64,000 nt of DNA from Micromonospora vinacea (GCF_015751785.1 NZ_JADOTY010000001.1:2046001-2110000), one strand, 5' to 3'. Positions 45,384 to 57,518 are shown, numbered from the stretch's first letter. Notes: generated by a model not told the origin, from the letters alone. Program-made: numbers and translations.

Positions 45384-45863
45384 GTGACGTACGAGGAGTT
45401 CGCGGACACGCGGCTGGCCCCGCTACTGCGGTACGCGGTGATGCTGACCGGCGAACCGCACCAGGCTCAGGACCTGGTCCAGGAGACCATGGTCCGGGTC
45501 CAGCTCAACTGGCGTCGGGTCGCCCGCGCGGACTCGCCCGAGCGTTACGTACGCCGGATGCTCACCAACCAGTACGTCGACTGGCGGCGCGGCTCGTGGG
45601 TCCGCAGGGTGTTGTTGCGCGGGGAGCCCGACGCGTCGGTGCCGATGCCCACCGACCATGCCCAGTCCGCCGTGGACCGGGACCAGATCTGGTCCTGGCT
45701 GTCCCGGCTGCCGCGTCGGCAGCGGGCCGCGCTGGTGCTGCGCTACTACGAGGACCTGCCCGACGTCGAGATCGCCGACATTCTCGGCTGCGCCGTCGGG
45801 ACCGTCCGTTCGTCCATCTCCCGGGCCCTGGCCACGCTCCGGGCCGAGTACGTGGAGGCGTGA
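45384..45863 (+). CDS. SigE-family RNA polymerase sigma factor
   Basis: A 159-residue ECF-type sigma factor. Region 2 is seen in LLRYAVMLTGEPHQAQDLVQ and RADSPERYVRRMLTNQYVDW, region 4 in LPRRQRAALVLRYYEDLPDV and AVGTVRSSISRALATLRAEY. The GTG start has GGGAGG upstream. The downstream gene starts two bases after its stop and encodes an LCP protein with an anti-sigma-like N-terminus, so the pair resembles a sigma/anti-sigma module. It is divergent from surface protein B and close to C, which makes these genes plausible targets. Confidence 0.92.
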   Translation: MTYEEFADTRLAPLLRYAVMLTGEPHQAQDLVQETMVRVQLNWRRVARADSPERYVRRMLTNQYVDWRRGSWVRRVLLRGEPDASVPMPTDHAQSAVDRDQIWSWLSRLPRRQRAALVLRYYEDLPDVEIADILGCAVGTVRSSISRALATLRAEYVEA

Positions 45864-45865
45864 AC

Positions 45866-46927
45866 ATGATCGAGGATGACCTGCGTGCCGCGTTCGCCCG
45901 GCACGAACCGTTGACCCCGTCGACCGGCCCGCTGCGGGTCGCGATCGACAGGCTCGCCGCCGTCCGCCGTCGCCGCAGGCAGCGGTTCCAGGCCGCTGGC
46001 GTCGTGCTCGCCGTGCTCGCCGCGCTCGGAGTCGGTGTGCCGCAACTGCGCCCCGATCGGCCGGTGGAGGGCTCGTTGTTGTTCGGTAAACCGGCTGGCG
46101 CGCAGTCCGGGGCGCTGAACGTCCTGCTGGTCGGTGTGGACGGCTTCGGGGAGGAACCGTCGTACCGGTTGGCGGACTCCGTCCTGCTGGTGCACATCCC
46201 CGCCGACCGGAGCCGGCCGTACCTCATCTCGTTGCCGCGTGACCTGGAGGTGTCGGTCCCCGGACGGGGGACCGACAAGCTCAACAGCGCGTTCTTCACC
46301 GGTGCCACCGAGGCCCGGCCCGACCTGGACGCCGGCTACGACCTGACCCGCCGGGTGGTCGCCGACCTGACCGGGGTACGCGTCGACGCTGGCGCGGTGC
46401 TGACCTTCGCGGGGCTGCGCCGGATCACCGAGGCCGTCGACGGGGTGGAGGTGTGCCTGCCGAAGGAGGTTCGGTCCTGGCACACCCGCCGGACCTTCCC
46501 GGCCGGATGTCAGCGGCTCGACGGCGCTGCCTCCGTCGACCTGCTGCGGCAACGGCGGTACCTGCCCGACGGCGCGTTCGACCGGGACCGTAACGCCCAG
46601 CGCTACGTGGCTGGGCTGGTCCGGCGGGCGGTCGCGCAGGACGTGCTGACCAATCCGGTCCGGCTCGCCGCGCTGTTGTCGGCGGCCGGTACGGGTCTGA
46701 CTGTCGACGACGACGGCCTGCCGATGACCAGGCTGGTGGCGGTGCTACCCGAACTCAAGAGCGTCGAACCGGTGGGGCTCAGCCTCCCGGTCGGCCCGCC
46801 GGTGGACAGCTCGTCGCGGTTGTCGCTGGAACCGAAGCAGGGCCCGGCGTTCCTCGCCGCGCTGCGCGAGGATCGGTTGGCACAGTGGGTGGCGCAGCAC
46901 CCGGAGCAGGTCAATCCGGTCCGCTGA
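45866..46927 (+). CDS. LCP-family protein with anti-sigma-like N-terminus
   Basis: A 353-residue membrane protein. Residues 1-38 are cytoplasmic (MIEDDLRAAFARHEPLTPST, then an Arg-rich segment), followed by a transmembrane helix (AAGVVLAVLAALGVGV). The extracellular LytR-CpsA-Psr domain has LNVLLVGVDGF, a conserved-type Asp in RLADSVLLVHIP, the catalytic-type Arg in ISLPRDLEVSVPGRGTDKLN, and GVEVCLPKEV. LCP enzymes transfer polymers such as arabinogalactan or teichoic acid to peptidoglycan. The N-terminus has the layout of membrane proteins paired with SigE-type factors (compare the gene at 60503). The ATG follows GGAGG; a GTG two codons upstream overlaps the sigma stop. Confidence 0.85.
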   Translation: MIEDDLRAAFARHEPLTPSTGPLRVAIDRLAAVRRRRRQRFQAAGVVLAVLAALGVGVPQLRPDRPVEGSLLFGKPAGAQSGALNVLLVGVDGFGEEPSYRLADSVLLVHIPADRSRPYLISLPRDLEVSVPGRGTDKLNSAFFTGATEARPDLDAGYDLTRRVVADLTGVRVDAGAVLTFAGLRRITEAVDGVEVCLPKEVRSWHTRRTFPAGCQRLDGAASVDLLRQRRYLPDGAFDRDRNAQRYVAGLVRRAVAQDVLTNPVRLAALLSAAGTGLTVDDDGLPMTRLVAVLPELKSVEPVGLSLPVGPPVDSSSRLSLEPKQGPAFLAALREDRLAQWVAQHPEQVNPVR

Positions 46928-46945
46928 CGGACGAGGAGATCACGA

Positions 46946-46984
46946 CGACGCCCCGCCGGCCCGGTATGGGTCGGCGGGGCGTCG
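46946..46984. terminator. Bidirectional terminator between LCP gene and surface protein C
   Basis: Perfect 13-bp stem CGACGCCCCGCCG / CGGCGGGGCGTCG (46946-46958, 46972-46984) with a 13-base loop, between convergent genes ending at 46927 and 47012. Confidence 0.85.
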
Positions 46985-47011
46985 GTCGGGTCGAGGTGGG
47001 TCAGGTGGGTG

Positions 47012-48580
47012 TCAGGCGGTGAAGCGGCTGCCGTGGCGTCGGGCGAGCAGGTAGCAGCCCGCACCGGTGACGAGCAGCAGGGCCCCGATGCCGGCGATCA
47101 TGGTGGTGGGTGCGCCGGTGATGGGCAGCGAAGCACCGCCACCACCGCCACCGTCGCCATCACCGTCACCCTGGTCACCGCCGCTCTGGGCCGCGTTGAC
47201 CACGATGGTGGCCTTGTCGTTGGCCGGCTTGATGTCGTCCTGGAAGCTGCCGCCGGCGGGGCACTCGCACGGCGCGTTGACCCGCACCGCACCCCGCGCA
47301 TTGGGGATGATCTTGTCGATGCGTAGCCGGAACTTCGTGGTGTAGCTCTGCCCGGCCACCAGCAGCATCTCCGAGGCGCACTGGTACGTGCGGGTGCCCT
47401 GCCGCAACTGGCAGCTGTCGGGGACCTCGACGGCGGTGGTGCCCGGCGGCAGCTCCACGGCGGTGTGGGTGGCGGCCTCGAAGTCTCCGTTCGTCTTGTC
47501 GAGCGTCGCGGGGCCGTTGTTCCGGAAGCCCACGGTCGCCGTGACGACGGCGCCGGCAGTGCCCTTGAGCGTGGCGCCGATCGCCGCGAGGTCGGTGCCG
47601 TTCGTGCCGGTGGCCTTGATGGTCCACCCGGTGTAGTCGTTGCCGGGGGCGACGTCGGTCTGGTCGGCCTTCCGCATCCTGCCGCGTGCCTCGGTCAGAG
47701 TCAGCTTCGGACCGCTGCCAGGGGTGGCCGCCCGGGCGCCGACGGCTGCCCGTACCCGGGTCAGGTCCTCGAAGTCGGCAATGGTCATGAACTGGGCGTA
47801 GCCGGACTGGTTGGTCGGCGCGTACGTGTCCTTGGCGAGTTCGAGGTTCAGCGTGGCGACGAGCCCGGTGCCCACCGGGATGTCCTCGTCGAACTGGCAG
47901 GAGACCAGGTGGTCGTCGGCGTAGCGGCAGTTGCTGAACCGGTCCCTGGTGCGAATGGAGTAGCTGAGATCGAAGACCGCGACGAATCCGTTGACGACCG
48001 TGTCGCCGGAGTTGGCCACGGCCAGCGGCACAGTGAACTTTCCACCCGGCTTCGCGGAGAGGGTGGTGAACGGGCCGCCGGCCAGATCGACCCCCTCGCC
48101 GACCCGGACCTGCGAGATGTAGCCACCGCTCCGCCCGCCGGCCGCCTGGAAGCTGACGGCGATGTCCCCGGAGTCACCGAGCTGCGCGTCTTCGGTGAGG
48201 CCGAGGCGCACCTGCTTCGTCACGTTGCGGTAGGTCCCGCTGCCGATCGGCGGCACCTCGTGGAGGACGACGTCCTCGGGCTCCTCGCAGACGAGGACGC
48301 CCGCCTCCGGGGCGGTGCACTTCTGGCCGTCGGCGGGGACCACGGTGATCTTGTTGGCCAGGGAGCGGTAGTCGTATCGCACCGAGACGTCGGTGAGGAC
48401 CGTCGGCTCGTCGGCGTACAGGAACAGGGCGCGGGTGGTCGGCGTCGCGCCGACCGCCAGGGTGGAGTCCTGGAAGTAGGGCTCGATCGTGGCCGCGGCG
48501 ACGGCGGGGGTCGCGGAGGCGGCGACCAGCGCGCCTGCGGCGCCGAGACCGGTCAGCCAGCGGAGCGGGTGCGTGAGCAT
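47012..48580 (-). CDS. LPxTG-anchored surface protein C
   Basis: A 522-residue third paralogue. Signal peptide residues 1-28 (MLTHPLRWLTGLGAAGALVA), beta-rich ectodomain with FSNCRYADDHLVSCQF and the NAPCECPAGG pair, sorting motif LPITG at 485-489, membrane helix and RRHGSRFTA tail. The ectodomain resembles A more than B, including the CEC pair, while the ends are clearly diverged from both and lack the DNA-level identity seen between A and B. It lies convergent to the LCP gene. Probably the older copy of the family. Confidence 0.85.
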   Translation of the reverse strand: MLTHPLRWLTGLGAAGALVAASATPAVAAATIEPYFQDSTLAVGATPTTRALFLYADEPTVLTDVSVRYDYRSLANKITVVPADGQKCTAPEAGVLVCEEPEDVVLHEVPPIGSGTYRNVTKQVRLGLTEDAQLGDSGDIAVSFQAAGGRSGGYISQVRVGEGVDLAGGPFTTLSAKPGGKFTVPLAVANSGDTVVNGFVAVFDLSYSIRTRDRFSNCRYADDHLVSCQFDEDIPVGTGLVATLNLELAKDTYAPTNQSGYAQFMTIADFEDLTRVRAAVGARAATPGSGPKLTLTEARGRMRKADQTDVAPGNDYTGWTIKATGTNGTDLAAIGATLKGTAGAVVTATVGFRNNGPATLDKTNGDFEAATHTAVELPPGTTAVEVPDSCQLRQGTRTYQCASEMLLVAGQSYTTKFRLRIDKIIPNARGAVRVNAPCECPAGGSFQDDIKPANDKATIVVNAAQSGGDQGDGDGDGGGGGGASLPITGAPTTMIAGIGALLLVTGAGCYLLARRHGSRFTA

Positions 48581-48631
48581 GGGGGTCCTCCCGTGGGGTA
48601 CAGGTGGCGCTCGTCCAATCCGGCGACCGGA

Positions 48632-48844
48632 TCAGCGGTAGTCGTCCTCGTCGCCGGTGACCACCCGGGCCTGCTCCATCGCGTCCCAGTCGCCGACCTC
48701 CAGGCCACGGTGCGGCTCACCGTCGACGTCGGTGGGGCCGGCGACAGTGGCCTGCTCGACCGCGTCCGCCGGGTCCGCCTCGGGGTCGCGTTCGTTGGGC
48801 GTGAGGTGGTCGCCGGGGATGAAGTCCTCGTCGGGCTGACCCAT
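48632..48844 (-). CDS. Small acidic protein, 70 residues
   Basis: An acidic protein beginning MGQPDEDFIPGDHLTPNERD and ending with VVTGDEDDYR. It is rich in Asp and Glu, with no hydrophobic core, and is probably disordered. GGGAGGG lies seven bases before the ATG; an in-frame ATG 12 codons upstream lacks such a site. No family recognised, although its codon use is normal. It lies upstream of surface protein C on the same strand, 51 bases away, and could be co-transcribed with it. Confidence 0.65.
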   Translation of the reverse strand: MGQPDEDFIPGDHLTPNERDPEADPADAVEQATVAGPTDVDGEPHRGLEVGDWDAMEQARVVTGDEDDYR

Positions 48845-48969
48845 CGTCCCTCCCGGGGGGTCTCGGGGCACGGTTCCCACCCACCGTACGGGTTGGGCGG
48901 GCGCACCGCCCGGAAGCGGAGTAGGCGGAATCAGCCCTCGGCGACGCGACCCGATGCCAGGATGGTGCC

Positions 48970-49353
48970 GTGGGCTTCCTCATCAGACTGGCGATCACCG
49001 CGGTCGCGTTGTGGATAACCACGCTGATCGTGCCCGGGGTGGACGTGCACGGCCGCTCGGGTGGCAACACAGTGCTCACCCTGATCGTGGTGGCGCTGAT
49101 CTTCGGCGTGATCAACGCGGTGCTCAAACCGGTGATCCGGGTCGTCGGTTGCGTGTTCTACCTGCTGACCCTGGGCCTGTTCGCGCTGGTGGTCAACGCG
49201 TTGCTGTTCCTGCTCACCGACCGGATCGCCAGCGGGCTCGACCTGCCGTTCCAGGTGGACGGATTCTGGCCGGCGTTCTGGGGAGCCATCGTGATGACCG
49301 TGGTGACCTGGTTGATCAGCGTTGTCGTGCCGGACAACCTGGACCGCCGGTGA
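48970..49353 (+). CDS. Phage-holin-like / Mycobacterial 4TMS membrane protein
   Basis: A 127-residue protein with four helices: LIRLAITAVALWITTLIVPG, VLTLIVVALIFGVINAVLKP, VVGCVFYLLTLGLFALVVNA and WPAFWGAIVMTVVTWLISVV. The NAVLKPVIRVVGCVFYLLTL segment is typical of the holin superfamily IV / DUF360 proteins found as single chromosomal genes. Despite the name there is no phage context here, so a lytic function should not be assumed. The GTG start follows CAGGATG. It lies in the gap before fba. Confidence 0.85.
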   Translation: MGFLIRLAITAVALWITTLIVPGVDVHGRSGGNTVLTLIVVALIFGVINAVLKPVIRVVGCVFYLLTLGLFALVVNALLFLLTDRIASGLDLPFQVDGFWPAFWGAIVMTVVTWLISVVVPDNLDRR

Positions 49354-49488
49354 ACGGCTGACACCCGGGTCGGTTGTTCCGGCGCACCTCACCTACGGGA
49401 TACTTCCGGGCGGAGGACAGCGCGGTCCGGCGCACAAATGAAGAACAGCGGCCAGCAGGCCGAGAGTGGTAAGTAAGGAGCGCATCAC

Positions 49489-50514
<1,026 letters not shown>

Positions 50515-50525
50515 CGACGTCCCAC

Positions 50526-50561
50526 CGACGGCCGGCTCCCCGCACGGGGCGCCGGCCGTCG
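50526..50561. terminator. Bidirectional terminator between fba and the LOG gene
   Basis: Outer arms CGACGGCCGGC / GCCGGCCGTCG (50526-50536, 50551-50561) plus inner CCCCG-CA-CGGGG, between convergent genes ending at 50514 and 50565. Confidence 0.85.
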
Positions 50562-50564
50562 TCG

Positions 50565-51758
50565 TCAGCTCGTCAGCAGGCGTACGGCCTCGCGGACGTC
50601 GTCGGTGAGGTGGATCGTCGACGACAGGTCACCGAACGGCGACGCGGCCAGCAGCGGGCGCAACAGCGCCTCCACCGGCAGCTCACGGGTCCAGTAGGCG
50701 CGGTCCAGGAAGATGTACGCCCCGCTCGCGCCGTCGGTGCCGTAGTAGGTCTTCGTGGCCGCCTGGAACACCTCCTGCACCGTGCCCGCCCGCCCCGGCG
50801 CGAAGACGATGCCACCCCGGGCGAGCCGCAGAATGGTGTCCTCCCGGATCGCGTTCGAGAAGTACTTCGCGATCCGCCCGGCGAACAGGTTCGCCGGCTC
50901 GTGCCCGTACAGCCAGGTCGGAATGGCCAGGCCACCCGCACGCGCCCAATCCAGATCGTCGCCACGTTGCCGGGGCACGCCCGCGTACCGCTGCCGGACC
51001 GTCAGCGCCGTCGCCGTGTACCGGTGGTGGTCGGTGAAGTCGGGGGCGGTGGCCAGCAGGTCGATCGCCGCCGTCACATCGGTCGCCGGCCGGTCCGCCA
51101 GGTAGGCGCCGAGATTGGCGGCCTCCATCACCCCGGGGCCGCCGCCGGTCACCACCAGCCGGTCGGCCCGCGCCAGCTCCCAACCCAGCACGGCAGCCAT
51201 CCGGTACGCGGGACTGCCGCGGCGTACCGCGTGCCCGCCCATGATGCCCACCACCGACTGCGGCCCGTGCGCCGCCAACCAGACCCGTGTGGCGTCGGCC
51301 AGCGCGTTGTCCACGCCGTGGTCGTGCAGCCGCTGACCCAGCGCCTCCTTGACGTCCGGCAGCGCGCCGCCGTGCGCCCGGTAGTGGTCGTACACCCGGG
51401 TGTCGTACATCCCGGTGAACCCGCCCTCGGCGAACCCGGCGGCCAGGTCGTCCGGGGTGTAGAGGTGCGTCGGCTGGGTCGGGTACGGCAGCCCCGAGAA
51501 CGGCGGCACCACGTTCGCGCCACGCCGGACCAGGTCGGCGCCCACGTCCCGGGACGCGAACCGGCAACCGACGAAGAGGGTGCCGGCGACGTCCACGCCG
51601 GTCAGGTCGGGCACCGGCGCGAGGTCGAGCCGCAGGCCCTGCACGGTCAGCCCGGTCAGCCGGCCGGTGGTCAGCTGTTGATCGAACTCGGCCCGGGTCT
51701 GGATCTCACTGGCGTGCAGGTGCGGCTCGATTACGTCGGCGGGAGGTGGGGTCGGCAC
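50565..51758 (-). CDS. LOG-family (lysine decarboxylase-like) nucleotide-binding protein
   Basis: A 397-residue protein. Residues 1-120 contain a pentapeptide-like, beta-rich segment (LTVQGLRLDLAPVPDLTGVD) of unclear role. The rest is a Rossmann-like SLOG/LOG domain: VVGIMGGHAVRRGSPAYRMA, TGGGPGVMEAANLGA and FAPGRAGTVQEVFQAATKTY, in which APGRAGTVQE replaces the usual PGGxGTxxE, with the first Gly after Pro kept and the second replaced by Arg. LOG proteins release cytokinin-type bases from nucleotides; a substrate for this divergent member is not predictable. The GTG start at 51758 is tentative. Confidence 0.82.
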   Translation of the reverse strand: MPTPPPADVIEPHLHASEIQTRAEFDQQLTTGRLTGLTVQGLRLDLAPVPDLTGVDVAGTLFVGCRFASRDVGADLVRRGANVVPPFSGLPYPTQPTHLYTPDDLAAGFAEGGFTGMYDTRVYDHYRAHGGALPDVKEALGQRLHDHGVDNALADATRVWLAAHGPQSVVGIMGGHAVRRGSPAYRMAAVLGWELARADRLVVTGGGPGVMEAANLGAYLADRPATDVTAAIDLLATAPDFTDHHRYTATALTVRQRYAGVPRQRGDDLDWARAGGLAIPTWLYGHEPANLFAGRIAKYFSNAIREDTILRLARGGIVFAPGRAGTVQEVFQAATKTYYGTDGASGAYIFLDRAYWTRELPVEALLRPLLAASPFGDLSSTIHLTDDVREAVRLLTS

Positions 51759-51816
51759 CCGGCCATCCTGCCCGTCCTCCGGGTCCGGCCAAACCTCGGG
51801 CCGGGGGTGGAACCGA

Positions 51817-51850
51817 CAGGAGCCCGGTGGTCGTGGCCACCGGGCTCCTG
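51817..51850 (-). terminator. Strong hairpin without an assigned upstream gene
   Basis: Perfect 14-bp stem (51817-51830 and 51837-51850) with a six-base loop, upstream of the LOG gene and downstream of the divergent DUF3151 promoter. On the minus strand it would end a short transcript from about 51850-51990. Confidence 0.65.
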
Positions 51851-52007
51851 CATAACCGGTTCCTGGGGAGGCTCCGGACCATTAGTTGTAGTGGAAAACA
51901 CCAGGCAGCGGCATAGGCCGCAGGCGTGACCAACTCCTCAGCCGTTCAGCGGAACACGTCGGCCGACCCGCTCGCGTGTCGCCCCGTCCAGCGGGTTGAA
52001 TGGGGCG

Positions 52008-52436
52008 ATGCAGAACCTTTTGCCAGAGCCACCGGCCACCCGCCTGCCCGTGAACGACGAGGCCGACGCCGCCCTGGCCGCCGCCGACGAGGCCGGCACC
52101 GACGAGGCGTACGCCAACGTGGCGGCCGGCTTCCCGACCTACAGTGCCGCCTGGGCGGAGCTCGCGGCGCGGGCGTTCGCGCAGGGCCAGGTGGTGACGG
52201 CGTACGCGTACGCCCGCACCGGCTACCACCGGGGCCTCGACCAGCTGCGCCGCAGTGGGTGGAAGGGGCACGGCCCGGTGCCGTGGTCACACGAGGCCAA
52301 CCGGGGCTTCCTCCGCTGCCTGTACGTGCTGTCCCGCGCCGCCGACGAGATCGGCGAGGCCGACGAGGCGGCCCGCTGTGCCCAGTTCCTGCGCGACTGC
52401 GACCCGGAAGCGGCGGACGCGCTGGCGAGCAACTGA
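52008..52436 (+). CDS. DUF3151 family protein
   Basis: A 142-residue soluble protein of DUF3151, an actinobacterial family without known function. It begins MQNLLPEPPATRLP and contains the helical core YSAAWAELAARAFAQGQVVT, GYHRGLDQLRRSGWKGHGPV and RGFLRCLYVLSRAADEIGEA, ending with LRDCDPEAADALASN. The helical pairs resemble tetratricopeptide-type packing. The ATG at 52008 is chosen; a GTG-like alternative four codons upstream is possible. A perfect terminator follows. Confidence 0.9.
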   Translation: MQNLLPEPPATRLPVNDEADAALAAADEAGTDEAYANVAAGFPTYSAAWAELAARAFAQGQVVTAYAYARTGYHRGLDQLRRSGWKGHGPVPWSHEANRGFLRCLYVLSRAADEIGEADEAARCAQFLRDCDPEAADALASN

Positions 52437-52447
52437 TCCCGCACCGG

Positions 52448-52473
52448 CGGCCGGCCCGACACCGGGCCGGCCG
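52448..52473. terminator. Terminator between DUF3151 and the MinD-like gene
   Basis: Perfect 11-bp stem CGGCCGGCCCG / CGGGCCGGCCG (52448-52458, 52463-52473) with loop ACAC, between convergent genes. Confidence 0.85.
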
Positions 52474-52481
52474 TCGGTGGG

Positions 52482-54920
52482 TTACAACCCTTCGGCGACT
52501 GCCGCGGCGATCTTCAGCCAGGCGTCCCGGGTGGCCGAGGAGAGCCCGCCGTACCGGATCGGCTCGCCACTGTCGATGAGCCGCTCGTACGGGGCCAGCA
52601 GCACCGCCCGGGTTCGGGCCGCGAAGTGCTCCTGGATGGCCGGCAGGTCGATCTCCTTGCGGGACGGCGGCATCGACACCACAGTCACGGCCTGACGGAC
52701 CAGCCGTTGCCGGCCGCTCTGCTCCAGGTGGTCGAGCATCCGGGCGGCCGTCTCGGCGGAGTCGTTACGGGCCGACATGGTGACCACCAGCTGGTCGGTG
52801 GCGTCCATCGACGCCTGCCAGTTCTGCGCCCGGACGTTGTTCCCGGTGTCCACGAAGATCAACTTGTAGAACCGACTGACCACCTCGCGGATCTCGGCGA
52901 ACGCGGCCGCTGTCAACATCTCGCCACCGGTGGCCGACTCGTCCGAGGCCAGGACGTCGAACATTCCCTCGCCCTGCGAGCGGACGTACTGCGACAGGTC
53001 GCCGACCCGCCCGTGCGCGCCCTGGAACTGCCCGAGGTCACGCAGCATGTCCCGCACGGTGCGGGAGTGGAAGTCCTGCTGGGCGCGCATCCCGAGGGTG
53101 CCCTGGGTCTCGTTGTTGTCCCAGGCCAGCACGTAGCCGCCGCGCTTCTGACCGAACGTCATGGCGAGCAGCAAAATGGCCACCGTCTTACCGGCGCCGC
53201 CCTTCGGGTTGACAACGGTCACCTGCCGCAGACCGCCGAAGTTGCGGCGCACCATCTCGATGTCCCGCTTGAGCTCCTGCTCGTGCCGCCCCGGTGAGAG
53301 CCGGAGCAGGCCCATCTTGTTGACCACCGCGCGGACACCCATCGTCGCCACCGGGTCGGCCGGTCGAACCTGGCGGCGTCGGGCGAAGTCCTCGGCGGTC
53401 GGAGCGGCGGTGGCGTCCGGTGTCCAACTCGCGTCCGGGTAAGCGGTCGCGTCCGGATACGCAGGGGCGGGCACCCGGGTCACCCCGTCGGCCTCCTGGT
53501 ACGACTGCCCAGGCGTGCCGCCGGGCGAACCCTGCTGCCAGGGCGGTGGGTACCAACCCGGCGAGGGCGGGAACGGCCCGGGCGGTGGTGTCGCCGACCC
53601 GGCCTGCGGAGGAGTGTGCTGCGGTGCGGGAGGGCCGGGCGGCGGGGGGCTGAACTGCGTCAGGTCGGGCGGCGGCGGGATCTGCGCCGGGCCGGCCTGG
53701 CCGGGGATGGCCGGGGTGAACGGCTGCCCGGGGTGTGCCTGCGCGGGACCGACGTGCGGGACGACGGGCGGCGGCGGGATCGGAGGCGTCACGCCCGCCT
53801 CGTCGTGAGTGGGCGTGGCCGCTCCGGCCGGGCGCTGCGGCGGGTACGCCCACGGCGACTCGGCAATGGGCCGCGTCGGCCCGTCAGCGGACCCGTCCTC
53901 ACCGGCCCCACCGGCCTGCGGCGCTGGTCCCGCCTGCGGTGCTGGTCCACCGGCCTGTGGTGGTGGCCCACCAGGCTTAGGCGCCGGGCCGCCGGCCTGC
54001 GACGCGGTTCCGCCGGGCTGTGGTGCCGGACCACCAGGCTGTGGTGCCGGTCCGCCGGCCTGCTGCGCCGGCTCGCCAGGCTGCGGTGCCGGACCGGCCA
54101 CCGCGGGGCCTGCGGCAGAGGAGTCTGCCGGCGCGGGACCGGCGGCCGTCGCGCCGTCGGTGGTGGCGCTCGGGCTGGCGGCGGAGGCGGTGCCGGCTGG
54201 AACGGGCCGGTCGGTGGCTGCGGACCGGTCGGGGGTGGCTGCGGCCGTGGTGGGGCGGTCGGCGGCGCTGGCGTGATCCAGGGTGAACGGCAGGTTCAGG
54301 TCGACCCCGCCCGGTGCGATCGGGCCCCGGCCGCCGGGCTGCACCTGCGTCGCATCGCCGGTCTGGCTGGCCGCAGGACTGGCCGCGTCGTTCCCGGCGG
54401 GCCGGCCGTCCCTCGGCCCGGAGGTGGTGTTGGGTGCCGCAGCGGGGACGCCGGGGCCAGCCGGCCCACCGTTGCTCCCAGGGCCGGTCGCTGGCGGCGT
54501 CGGCTGGGCACCGGTCGTTTGCGGAGCGGGCGGTGGTGACCCGGCGGCCGGGTCGGTCGGTGGTGGCCAACTCGGCTGCGCCGGCGCCCAACCCGACCCG
54601 GTGCCGGACGGGCCGCTGGCCCCCCAACCTCCGGGCGCCGGGACGGCGCCGGTGAGCGACGGGTAGTCCGACGGCTTGGGCGGCGACTGGGCCGCAGCGC
54701 CGGGCTGGCCGGGAACCGGCGGTCGCCCGATCGGCGGCGCGGCCACCGGTGGCGTGACCGGCGAGGTCACCGGCGACGGCCCACCCCGCTGCTCGGCGAC
54801 CGCAGCCCAGGGCGGCACCGCGCCCCGGTCGCCCGGATCTGGCGGCCAGAGTGGTTCGACGTCCCGCTCCGGCACCGGCTGCTGGCCGGGCACCTGCGCC
54901 CGGTCGGCGTTCTCGTCCAT
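52482..54920 (-). CDS. Proline-rich MinD/ParA-like ATPase
   Basis: An 812-residue protein. Residues 1 to about 500 are Pro/Ala/Gly/Gln-rich and disordered, with a cluster of GGPAPQ-type repeats (residues about 280-340). The C-terminal 250 residues form a MinD/ParA-type P-loop ATPase with the deviant Walker A motif KGGAGKT in VTVVNPKGGAGKTVAI (about residue 570), switch DNNETQGTLG and VDTGNNVRAQNW. This two-part architecture occurs in EspI- or SCO5717-like proteins linked to type VII secretion, but no ESX genes are in this window. It may organise or position an envelope structure at the membrane (inference). The ATG follows GGGAGGG. Confidence 0.87.
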   Translation of the reverse strand: MDENADRAQVPGQQPVPERDVEPLWPPDPGDRGAVPPWAAVAEQRGGPSPVTSPVTPPVAAPPIGRPPVPGQPGAAAQSPPKPSDYPSLTGAVPAPGGWGASGPSGTGSGWAPAQPSWPPPTDPAAGSPPPAPQTTGAQPTPPATGPGSNGGPAGPGVPAAAPNTTSGPRDGRPAGNDAASPAASQTGDATQVQPGGRGPIAPGGVDLNLPFTLDHASAADRPTTAAATPDRSAATDRPVPAGTASAASPSATTDGATAAGPAPADSSAAGPAVAGPAPQPGEPAQQAGGPAPQPGGPAPQPGGTASQAGGPAPKPGGPPPQAGGPAPQAGPAPQAGGAGEDGSADGPTRPIAESPWAYPPQRPAGAATPTHDEAGVTPPIPPPPVVPHVGPAQAHPGQPFTPAIPGQAGPAQIPPPPDLTQFSPPPPGPPAPQHTPPQAGSATPPPGPFPPSPGWYPPPWQQGSPGGTPGQSYQEADGVTRVPAPAYPDATAYPDASWTPDATAAPTAEDFARRRQVRPADPVATMGVRAVVNKMGLLRLSPGRHEQELKRDIEMVRRNFGGLRQVTVVNPKGGAGKTVAILLLAMTFGQKRGGYVLAWDNNETQGTLGMRAQQDFHSRTVRDMLRDLGQFQGAHGRVGDLSQYVRSQGEGMFDVLASDESATGGEMLTAAAFAEIREVVSRFYKLIFVDTGNNVRAQNWQASMDATDQLVVTMSARNDSAETAARMLDHLEQSGRQRLVRQAVTVVSMPPSRKEIDLPAIQEHFAARTRAVLLAPYERLIDSGEPIRYGGLSSATRDAWLKIAAAVAEGL

Positions 54921-55011
54921 TACGGCCCTCCCCAGTCCTCCTGCGAGGATAGGCCCAATCGCCCAGCAGGGCCGATCGCGCAGGCAGGTCGGCCGGTCCG
55001 TGCGGTCGGCC

Positions 55012-57475
<2,464 letters not shown>

Positions 57476-57518
57476 CCCCCGCGGTCCCCGGGCCTCCCTC
57501 CGCGTTGGTCGAGCTCCG

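Noticed and set aside
48970..49353. Prophage remnant suggested by the holin-like gene
   Set aside because: No capsid, integrase, endolysin or attachment sites nearby; this family is common as a single chromosomal gene in actinobacteria.
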